DNA from: Clostridia bacterium
Lineage (GTDB): Bacteria; Bacillota; Clostridia; Christensenellales; CAG-138
DNA: 64,000 bases
Assembly: GCA_017509785.1 (NCBI GenBank)
Contig: JAFWOT010000024.1
Span: forward strand, 57,871-121,870
Direction: 5' to 3'
This document shows, piece after piece, positions 44,399 through 52,700 of the stretch; within the stretch, counting starts at the first letter, position 1, and each line of letters starts with the position of its first letter. Position numbers and translations under genes: made by a program. The notes beneath the pieces are model-generated. The model did no database searches. It saw only the letters and a list, made by a program, of their open reading frames with translations, and had not been told where the DNA came from.

Positions 44399-45085
44399 AT
44401 GGAGAACAAAACGGAGGCGGCCTTGATATATAACACTACCTCGTTGGCGGAGGAACTCCCGCTTTACGGGGCGGAGTATTATATCGATCCGCCGGAAAAT
44501 AAACCGCCTGTTTTATACAGCATGGTCAAAAGAGTTCTGGATATCTTGTTTGCCGTGCTCGGTATTGTGCTCCTCGCGCTGCCGATGGCGGTGATCGCGG
44601 GCGTGGTCGCGGCAGGGTCGCCCGGTGCTCCGATCTTTCGCCAGGAACGCCTTGGAAGGAACGGGAAGCCGTTCATCATCTACAAGTTCAGGACCATGCG
44701 TTTAGACGCGGAGAATGACGGCCCGAAATGGGCTAAGGAGAATGACGAACGCTGCACGAAGATCGGAACCGCGCTGCTCCACTGCCACATGGACGAGCTT
44801 CCTCAGCTTTGGAACATCCTCAAAGGCGACATGAGTTTTGTCGGTCCAAGACCCGAAAGACGGTATTTCTACGAGGAGTTCGAGAAATACGTCCATGGTT
44901 TCTCCAATAGGCTTGCCGTCCGTCCCGGGCTCACCGGGTTGGCACAGGTCAATGGGGGGTATGAGCTTCCCCCGGAGAAAAAAGTGGTGTTCGACATGAA
45001 ATATATAAACAGTATTTCGCTTATGATGGATATCAGATGCGTGTTGAAGACAATAAAGATTATTTTTGCGAGAAAGGAAAGCTGA
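44399..45085 (+). CDS. Priming sugar-phosphate transferase (undecaprenyl-phosphate sugar transferase)
   Basis: 228 residues, short WcaJ/EpsL-type: one membrane helix (ILFAVLGIVLLALPMAVIAGVV) and the catalytic domain with FRQERLGRNGKPFIIYKFRTM, the MDELPQLWNILKGDMSFVGPRP signature (catalytic Asp-Glu) and VRPGLTGLAQVNG. It transfers a sugar phosphate onto undecaprenyl phosphate and starts the lipid-linked glycan. No N-terminal multi-helix region. It is the first gene after the LoaP leader and 1 nt before the GT2 gene. Confidence 0.92.
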   Translation: MENKTEAALIYNTTSLAEELPLYGAEYYIDPPENKPPVLYSMVKRVLDILFAVLGIVLLALPMAVIAGVVAAGSPGAPIFRQERLGRNGKPFIIYKFRTMRLDAENDGPKWAKENDERCTKIGTALLHCHMDELPQLWNILKGDMSFVGPRPERRYFYEEFEKYVHGFSNRLAVRPGLTGLAQVNGGYELPPEKKVVFDMKYINSISLMMDIRCVLKTIKIIFARKES

Positions 45086-45086
45086 G

Positions 45087-45854
45087 ATGGAGCCTGCAGT
45101 ATCCGTAGTCATGGCCGCGTATAATGCTGAGAAATACATCGGACAGGCGATCTCTTCGGTTGTTGCCCAATCGGTCAAAGATTGGGAATTGATCGTTATT
45201 GATGACTGCTCAACCGACAGGACGCCGATGATTATTGAAAACGCGGCAGGAAAAGACGATAGGATACGGTTCTATAAAAACGAAAAAAATATTGGCGCTG
45301 CACGCACGAGGAACAGAGCGTTTGAGCTGTGTCGGGGAAGGTATATCGCACTATTGGACAGTGACGATCTTTGGAGTCCGGATAAGCTGGAAAAGCAAAT
45401 AGCTTGCGCGATGCAGACAGGAGCCGACATAGTAAGCTGTTCTTATGCCATGATCGATGAGAAGGGGGATAAAAAATGCAATGATTTTATCGTTCCCAAG
45501 GAGATAGACTTCGATGCGATGCTGAAAAGATCCACGATAAGCTGTTCGACCGCCCTTCTTAACAGAGCATCCATTGAAGACAGAAAGTTTCCGACAGAGC
45601 ATTACCATGAGGACTACGCATACTGGATGCTTCTCCTTATGAACGGTGCAAAGGCCGTGGGAATACCTGAGGTACTTGCATCATACAGACTTGTGGAAGG
45701 ATCGCGTGCTTCTAATAAGTTTCGCAGCGCGATGAATCGTTGGCATGTTTACAGGGATCAGCTAAAGCTATCCTTTTTTCACAGCAGCAGGGCGATGATC
45801 GGCTACATGTATTGGGGAGTGAGAAAGTATAAAAGGAAAGGCGATAATAAATGA
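45087..45854 (+). CDS. Family 2 glycosyltransferase
   Basis: 255 residues, GT-A fold. VSVVMAAYNAEKYIGQAI opens the nucleotide-binding half; the acidic residues in IVIDDCSTD and the DxD-like motif in LLDSDDLWSP bind the metal and sugar nucleotide. HEDYAYWMLLLM is the acceptor-side ED motif. It would add one sugar to the lipid-linked glycan. The ATG at 45087 follows GAAAGGAAAGC; its stop overlaps the LicD start by 4 nt. Confidence 0.92.
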   Translation: MEPAVSVVMAAYNAEKYIGQAISSVVAQSVKDWELIVIDDCSTDRTPMIIENAAGKDDRIRFYKNEKNIGAARTRNRAFELCRGRYIALLDSDDLWSPDKLEKQIACAMQTGADIVSCSYAMIDEKGDKKCNDFIVPKEIDFDAMLKRSTISCSTALLNRASIEDRKFPTEHYHEDYAYWMLLLMNGAKAVGIPEVLASYRLVEGSRASNKFRSAMNRWHVYRDQLKLSFFHSSRAMIGYMYWGVRKYKRKGDNK

Positions 45855-46708
45855 GCGCTTCGCTTAGGGAACATCAGCTTGCGATGCTGGAGCTCCTGAA
45901 TGAAATCGACCGGATCTGCGCCGAGAAGGGCATACCATACATGCTCTTTGCCGGCAGTCTATTAGGTGCGATAAGACATCATGGGTTTATCCCATGGGAC
46001 GATGACCTGGATGTTGTGATGCTTCGCCCCGATTACGAAAGGTTCCTCAGAGAAGCGGATGGACTGTTGAATGCGGAAAGGTTTTTTTTGCAGAAAGAGT
46101 TCTCGACTCATTGGCCGATGTTCTTCTCGAAACTGAGGTTGAACGGAACGACTTGCATAGAAAAGGTGCACCCCAGGGATCCTCAGCAGCACCAGGGCGT
46201 CTATGTGGACATTTTTCCGGCGGACAATCTTTCGGATAATCGTGCGGTGCGAAGACTTCAGTTTTTTGCGTCGAAAATAGTGATCGCAAAGTCGCTTCGC
46301 AAAAGGGGATATTTGACGAACGACCCGAAGAAAAAGCTTTTTATGTCTGCTTGCAGACTCGTTCCGATCAAGCCATTCCGCAAGTTGGCGATGAGGAGGA
46401 AGGATGGAAACAGCCGAATGCTCCATACATTCTTTGGCGCATCATCCAGGTTCGAAAAGAGCGTGTATCCACGCCAATGGTTGACCGAATCGGAGCGGAT
46501 CCGTTTCGAAAACGGCCTTTTCCCGGTTTCCTCATACCATGACGAACTATTGACTGCGCTGTACGGCGATTATATGACGCCGCCGGCACAGGGAGAATTG
46601 AAATATAAGATCCACGCCGTCAAAGTGGATCTTGAAAACTCCTACGAGAAGTATCTCGGGTGGCAGCGGGAACAGCGCTTTACCGAATACACCAGAAGCA
46701 TCAGGTGA
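45851..46708 (+). CDS. LicD-family phosphotransferase
   Basis: 285 residues. The LicD core is unmistakable: FAGSLLGAIRHHGFIPWDDDLDVVM, where the Asp residues are the nucleotidyltransferase-like catalytic site. Family members move phosphocholine or another phosphodiester-linked group from a CDP-carrier onto surface glycans. No choline-kinase or CDP-choline genes lie beside it, so the donor is unknown. Translationally coupled to the GT2 gene. Confidence 0.9.
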   Translation: MSASLREHQLAMLELLNEIDRICAEKGIPYMLFAGSLLGAIRHHGFIPWDDDLDVVMLRPDYERFLREADGLLNAERFFLQKEFSTHWPMFFSKLRLNGTTCIEKVHPRDPQQHQGVYVDIFPADNLSDNRAVRRLQFFASKIVIAKSLRKRGYLTNDPKKKLFMSACRLVPIKPFRKLAMRRKDGNSRMLHTFFGASSRFEKSVYPRQWLTESERIRFENGLFPVSSYHDELLTALYGDYMTPPAQGELKYKIHAVKVDLENSYEKYLGWQREQRFTEYTRSIR

Positions 46709-46712
46709 ATAC

Positions 46713-47996
46713 ATGAAGGTTTTGATTGTCAGCCATAATCCCTGCTGCACATATAACGGGATGGGGAAAACCTTCGTTTCCCTCTTTTCGAATTTTGACC
46801 GGGAAGAGCTTTGCCAGCTTTATATCTATCCGTCTTATCCGGATCTGAATACCTGTTCTTCCTATTATCGCGTGACCGACAAGGAAGTCCTTAAAAGCCT
46901 TTATACGCCGAATCGCCCGGGGGCGGAGGTACAGAGCGAGAGGATCCATGATGGGCAGTCCTATTATGAGGACGGAAAAGACGAAGCTTTGTACAGAAAC
47001 AGGAAGAACAAAGCGCCCCTTCGCAGAATGGGAAGGGATCTGATATGGGGTCTCTCCGGATGGGATAACGCAAAACTGGAAGATTGGCTCGACCGTGAAG
47101 CGCCTACATGCATTTTTGTGGCGCCGGGCCCCGCAATGTTTCTGTACAACATAGCATTGAAGATCTCGAAAACGCGCGGCATCCCAATTGCGGTCTACAT
47201 TTGTGATGAATACTATTTTGTAAAGCCGCCTCATAGTTTGACGGGGAAACTCCAGTTGGCACTTCTCCGCCGAAAGATGAACAAGCTTATGAATAGATCC
47301 CGCCTGATAATAACTATCTGTCGGGAACTTAAGGACGCCTATGGAACCCGTTTTTCAATGCCTGTACATGTACTGATGACAGGCAGCGAAATCATTCCTT
47401 TGGCAGAGAAGCGCGCGGCGATGCCGGCGCAAACTGTCTCATACTTCGGAAACGTCAGAAACAACAGATTCGTTTCGCTTGCTGAGATCGGGAAAACATT
47501 GGCAGAGCTCGGCAATGAATGCGGCAAAGAATACAGGCTGCGAGTCTTTACCACAGAAAAGGACCCCGTTATCCTTCGGACAATGACTGATACCGGAGTT
47601 GTTGATATAATGCCGTTCCTTCAAGGAAAAGCGTATCAGGAAACGTTGAAAAACTCCGAACTGCTGCTTCATGTGGAAGCTTTTGATCCTGAAAGCATCG
47701 ATCATGTAAGGCACTCGGTTTCAACCAAAATAGCGGATAGTTTGAACAGTGGCGTACCCCTTATGGCTTATGGCCCGAAAGAAGTATCCTCGATCCGTCA
47801 CTTAATTCGAAATGAGTGCGCGTTTACAGCAACCGGCGCCGATGAGTTAAAAAGAGTTCTTCTGCGCGCGTTGACTGACGGGGAAGCCCGGAAAGTTTGC
47901 GTTCAAAAAGCTTTGGAAACTGCCGCGCGCTGCCATTCCTCAAAGCGGAACAGCAGGATACTTCACGAGCTTCTTCTTGAGATGCAAGGACAATAG
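46713..47996 (+). CDS. GT4-like glycosyltransferase
   Basis: 427 residues with a two-domain GT-B pattern: N-terminal SHNPCCTYNGMGKTFVSLF, middle YICDEYYFVKPPHSLTG linker and C-terminal donor half with YFGNVRNNRF and DSLNSGVPLMAYGPKEVSS; the usual E-x7-E Glu pair is weak. It probably adds a sugar to the surface glycan, but the donor is not predictable. The ATG follows the LicD gene by 4 nt. A longer N-terminal start inside LicD is rejected. Confidence 0.78.
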   Translation: MKVLIVSHNPCCTYNGMGKTFVSLFSNFDREELCQLYIYPSYPDLNTCSSYYRVTDKEVLKSLYTPNRPGAEVQSERIHDGQSYYEDGKDEALYRNRKNKAPLRRMGRDLIWGLSGWDNAKLEDWLDREAPTCIFVAPGPAMFLYNIALKISKTRGIPIAVYICDEYYFVKPPHSLTGKLQLALLRRKMNKLMNRSRLIITICRELKDAYGTRFSMPVHVLMTGSEIIPLAEKRAAMPAQTVSYFGNVRNNRFVSLAEIGKTLAELGNECGKEYRLRVFTTEKDPVILRTMTDTGVVDIMPFLQGKAYQETLKNSELLLHVEAFDPESIDHVRHSVSTKIADSLNSGVPLMAYGPKEVSSIRHLIRNECAFTATGADELKRVLLRALTDGEARKVCVQKALETAARCHSSKRNSRILHELLLEMQGQ

Positions 47997-47997
47997 C

Positions 47998-49185
47998 ATG
48001 AAAGTCATCCAGATCAATTGCGTTTATGGGCGGGGAAGCACCGGAGTGTTGACTCGGGATCTCCACGAGTCACTAATGGCCCGTGGGGATGAGTCCCTTG
48101 TGATCTACGGCCGCGGGAAAAAGGTACGTGAGCAGGGAGTATTAAGGCTCGGGAGCGAGATACTGGGCAAGTTTGGAGGCGCAAGGGCAAGGCTGACCGG
48201 CATAATGTACGGAGGCTGTGAACTCGAAACGGCGGCGGTCATATCCAATTTGAAAGCAGAAAAGCCGAACGTCGTTCATCTTCAGTGCATAAACGGAAAC
48301 TTCGTTAATATTTTCAGACTCATTACGTTTCTGAAGAACGAGGGTATTCCGACGGTCATTACTCTTCATGCGGAATTCATGTACACTGCAAACTGCAGTC
48401 ATGCCTATGATTGCGAGAAATGGATCACAGGATGCGGAGGCTGCCCGGAGCTTCGAAAACAAACTCATTCCATGTTTGTCGACAGGACTGCACGGTGTTG
48501 GGCGCGGATGAAGGAAGCGTTCGACGGTTTTCGAAGATTGATCGTTGTTCCCGTCTCTCCATGGCAGGAAGCGCGTGTGAGACGCTCTCCGTTTTTTGAT
48601 ACGGCGGAGGTCCACACGATCATGAACGGTGTGGATCTAAACGTGTTTCATCCGATGGGTAAGAAAAACGCATCTTCTGCCAGGAGGATTTTATACGTCA
48701 CACCGCACTTCGACAAATCGCCCGGTTCGACGAAGGGCGGCGAGCATTTATACCCTCTGGCGGAGCGTCTGAGCGATAAGGTGAGGATCAGCGCTGTCGG
48801 CCCCGGAGACTGGGGAACGCCTCCCGCTAATGTTGAAATAATCGGCCCCGTCTGGGAGCGGCGTGAACTTGCCCGCCTTTATGCGGAATCGGATCTGACG
48901 CTCCTTACAAGTAAGAGAGAGACTTTTTCAATGGTCACAGCCGAGAGCCTATGCTGCGGTACCCCGGTGGTAGGCTTTCGTGCAGGGGGCCCTGAAAGCA
49001 TCGCACTGCCGAATTACAGTCGATTCTGCGAACCCGGTGACATTGAAGAACTTGCCGGAGCGGTAATGGAGATCGATATTCCGGAACCCCGGGTCGTTGC
49101 TGAAAAAGCAGGAGCTTGCTATAACAAAGAAAGAACGATTTGCGAGTATTTGAATACCTATCAGAAAGTGAGGGATCTATTATGA
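47998..49185 (+). CDS. GT4 glycosyltransferase
   Basis: 395 residues, GT-B fold, clearly GT4: INCVYGRGSTGVLTRDL near the N terminus, an acceptor-side HLQCINGNFVNIF and, in the C-terminal half, YVTPHFDKSPGSTKGGEHL and AESLCCGTPVVGFRAGGPES (E-x7-E nucleotide-sugar motif), as in WcaC/mannosyl- or galactosyltransferases. A Cys cluster (GCGGCPELRK) sits in the middle. It starts 1 nt after the preceding gene and its stop overlaps the lipoprotein start (ATGA). The added sugar is unknown. Confidence 0.9.
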   Translation: MKVIQINCVYGRGSTGVLTRDLHESLMARGDESLVIYGRGKKVREQGVLRLGSEILGKFGGARARLTGIMYGGCELETAAVISNLKAEKPNVVHLQCINGNFVNIFRLITFLKNEGIPTVITLHAEFMYTANCSHAYDCEKWITGCGGCPELRKQTHSMFVDRTARCWARMKEAFDGFRRLIVVPVSPWQEARVRRSPFFDTAEVHTIMNGVDLNVFHPMGKKNASSARRILYVTPHFDKSPGSTKGGEHLYPLAERLSDKVRISAVGPGDWGTPPANVEIIGPVWERRELARLYAESDLTLLTSKRETFSMVTAESLCCGTPVVGFRAGGPESIALPNYSRFCEPGDIEELAGAVMEIDIPEPRVVAEKAGACYNKERTICEYLNTYQKVRDLL

Positions 49186-49682
49186 AGAGGACACGGCTCG
49201 TCCTTCTTTCGCTTCTCCTCTGCGCAATACTGATCGGTTGCTTTATTTGCTATGCGTGCAATAAGAATACCGATTCCATGAACGGGAAGGCAGACAGTCC
49301 CGGCGGAACCGGGCAAGTGAACGACCCCGAGCTTGACGACCCGGATCGCGATTGGGAACCCATTGAAACAAAATATGGACGATTAAAGTATCCGGACGAT
49401 TTGTTTGAATTTCTTGAGACCGAGCAAACAGAGGATGGGAATGTCGTCAAGGTTCTGTTTCGGGCTGTTATCAATGAAAAGAAGATCGATCTGTTTGAGA
49501 TCGGCATTAATGGCGGCGAAGGAGAACCGGCAGGCAAGCTCACCGGTTCGGACGGCGTCGAGAGGACCCTGTATCTTCGATTCATCGAGCTTGATGATTT
49601 ATCTGATTTGACGGAAGGCGAGAGAGATCGAGTCTATGCTATGCAAGAATCATTGAACTTCGTACTGGATCATTCCAAATAA
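49182..49682 (+). CDS. Small lipoprotein, unknown function
   Basis: 166 residues with a hydrophobic signal segment (LVLLSLLLCAILIGCFICYAC); either LIGC or YAC can be the lipidated Cys. The mature domain is acidic, with an Asp/Pro-rich start (DPELDDPDRDWEP) and a strand-helix-strand body (VVKVLFRAVINEKKIDLFEIGING). No family recognised. It overlaps the GT4 gene by 4 nt, so it is made with the glycan enzymes; a role at the outer membrane face in export or attachment is plausible only. Confidence 0.72.
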   Translation: MKRTRLVLLSLLLCAILIGCFICYACNKNTDSMNGKADSPGGTGQVNDPELDDPDRDWEPIETKYGRLKYPDDLFEFLETEQTEDGNVVKVLFRAVINEKKIDLFEIGINGGEGEPAGKLTGSDGVERTLYLRFIELDDLSDLTEGERDRVYAMQESLNFVLDHSK

Positions 49683-49690
49683 TAAAGGTA

Positions 49691-49718
49691 TTGAAATGTA
49701 TTTGCATTTTAGTATAAC
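49691..49718 (+). promoter_or_regulatory. Promoter of the phosphodiester glycosidase gene
   Basis: TTGAAA, 16-nt spacer, TATAAC, about 37 nt before the ATG; suggests that the surface protein can be made apart from the glycan operon. Confidence 0.65.
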
Positions 49719-49754
49719 AACAAACCCGACAGGGCCTGACCAAGGAGGAAAAAC

Positions 49755-52700
49755 ATGTTGAGGAAGTTACTATCGTTACTGCTCATGATCTGCATGCTGT
49801 TCACCCTGATCCCGATGTCCGCCATAGCTCGAGAGGGCGAAAGGGCTTCGGAAACAGAGATGCAGGGAGTCGATGCAAACAGGAACACGGAAGAGGTGAT
49901 TCTTCCCAATACTTCTCAGGGTGATGAGGATGAGAACGCTTTGACGGATTATGCCTTGTTCCTTGACCTTCTCCAACAGCTTGAGGCGGTTGCGGAACAG
50001 TATGGTGAGGCGAATGATAAGGATGGTTATGGATTGACGCTGAACTTTATCCGTACCGGTGCCGAAAAGTATCAGGACAGTCTCTGGTCGGGTGTTGCCG
50101 GCGCGATGGACACCGACTTCATTGAATATGTTGCAGCATACGATGAGGAGAATGAAACGAACCTTTCTGCGCTGCGTAACTTGGGCAACATAATTGTTCC
50201 CAATGGCGATTCCATAGAGATGGTCCATCTGATAGCCGTTCTGGATATTGCCAACTATCAGAGCCGCAACGATGCTTCCGTTGCACAACCGTATAAGGAT
50301 TTCGGCGGCTGGCTGGGCGATATCGGCGATCTTGTCTATCAGGTATACCTCGGCGAAGTTGACTGTGCCACGGATTTTGAAGCAGGCGTTGCGGAGATCC
50401 GAAACAACTATCTTGGAGTAAACCTGGGAAGAAACAGCTTTGACATGCAGGATATCCGAGGCGACCTCGACGCCGTCTATCTGATGGCCAAACACGAGGA
50501 GACTTCACAGTTCCTCAGCGTCTTATTCAACGATTATTATTCCGAGTCACTTGCAGATGCGGACCGCACGGCTTTTTATCTCAGCAACCGCTATCCGGAG
50601 ATCGACACTATCGCGCCTCTCCGCGCAGGTGTATACCATGATTACATGGATAATCTGATGGCATTCGCACTGGAAGGTAATCGTGGGATCAACCGCTCTG
50701 AGTATCCTGAGCGAATCAAGGCCTGCTGTTATGCATGGGCGGATTATATCTGCGAATCTGCGGGTATTGTTGAGTTCGGTGAATATCCTGCCGATCCCGA
50801 GCCGGAACCTTCTCCTTCGCCCGAGATCCCCGAACCTGTGGATTTGGATAATGACTATTACCGTGTATTCTCTTCCGAAACCACAACGTTGGTACCCGGT
50901 GTTACACAGACTGTCAAGCTGGCTATCACCGCGGACGACAAGCAGTTGGCTTATTATATTGCAACTGCGGACGTTACCCGCGATGATGTGACCATATGTG
51001 CAGGGTATAAGGATTATAACGGCAACGCGTGGGGTATGCAGAGCGTTACCGATCAGATAGCTGCCGCAATGGCTGCTCACGCCGGAGAAAACTTCAATGT
51101 CATTGCAGGTACCAACGCCGACTTTTTCAATATGGGAACAGGCGAACCTACCGGGATTCTTGTTATGCAGGGTGTGGAATATCATCCTGTTGGCAACGAA
51201 CCCTTCTTTGCCATACTGAAGGATGGCAGCGCAGTTATTGCAGCCAAGAGCGAGTATGCCAGCTACAGCGGACAAATCCAGGAGGCTGTCGGCGCAAATA
51301 CCTTCCTGGTAAAGAACGGTGAGATCGCAGTTTCTCATTCCTCCAATTATATGAACAGCCGCGCTTCCAGAACCTGTGTTGGCATTACTGAAAGCGGCAA
51401 AGTTGTTCTTATGGTTCTTGACGGCCGACAGGAGCCTTGGTCCTGCGGCGGCAGCGCAGAGGAGATCGCGCAGATCATGCTTGACGCGGGTTGCGTCACA
51501 GCTGTCAACCTTGACGGCGGCGGCTCCACAACGTATGCGGCCAAGCTTGAAGGCTCCGATGAGGTCACGGTAGTGAACCGTCCTTCTGACGGCTTTGAAC
51601 GCAGGGTCAGCACTTCTCTGATGATCGTCTCAAGCGCGGTGATATCCAATGAGCTGGATCATGCAAACCTGAACGCAGACAATGTCTACATGATGCTTGG
51701 AACGGAAATGACCATCAATGCCGTCGGCGTAAGTGTTTCCGGCAACTCAGCCGCGCTGCCGGAGGATCCGACGTGGGTACTCAGTGACAGCTCGATTGGC
51801 ACGATGAACGGCAACGTATTCATGGCGGAAGATTATGGCGACGTCACGGTTACCATGATGGATGGCGAGAAGGAGCTCGGCAGCATTGAACTCCACGTAG
51901 TACTTCCGGATTCGCTTGCGTTCGATCCTGCGGAGTTTGATGCAGTTTACGATGCGGAGAACCACATCCCGCTTACCGCGAGCTATAACAACAATGATGT
52001 GGCGATGCCAACGGATAATGATTGGTTGGAATCGTTGTTCAACTTCGAGGTCGAGAAAACAAACGCGGGTTCCGCAGTGGGCTTGACCTTCTATGCCGCA
52101 GCATCCGATTGCGGCGTGCGAACAACAAAGATAACCGCTCATCTGTGGGAGGACGATGATATATCTGCTGAAGGTATAATCCGTCTCTATACCGCGGATG
52201 AAGCAAGCTTCGATTTCAATAATTGCACGGCAGGTGACAGGACCCTTGCATGGAACAGAGATGTGACCAACACCAATATGGTCGATGGGATCTACTATCT
52301 CGACGATCCCAATGAGGAGATGATCGTTGAGTACACGTTCGCTCTTGATATGAACGATTTGGTGATTCCGGATAACATCGCAGCTGCATTGCCTCTTGTA
52401 GCTGCATTCATGGGCGAGAGTCAGGTCAACGGTGATACCACCGCATGGGAGCTGCTCCTGATGCTGGCTGAGCGTATCAGCCCGACCACGACCGTAACAG
52501 TCACGGTCAATGTTGATCCGAGATTGGAGCTGGATCTGTCTGAAATGATGGTCAACTGCCAGTTTTTCAATCTGACTGATACTATTTATGACGAGGAGAC
52601 CGGCCAACTCAAACTTATCTGTAACTGGATCAAGGTTTACGGACCTATTGACCCGGGTACAGCCAACCCCTTGTGCATCGTTTCCGGCCTTAAGGCGAGA

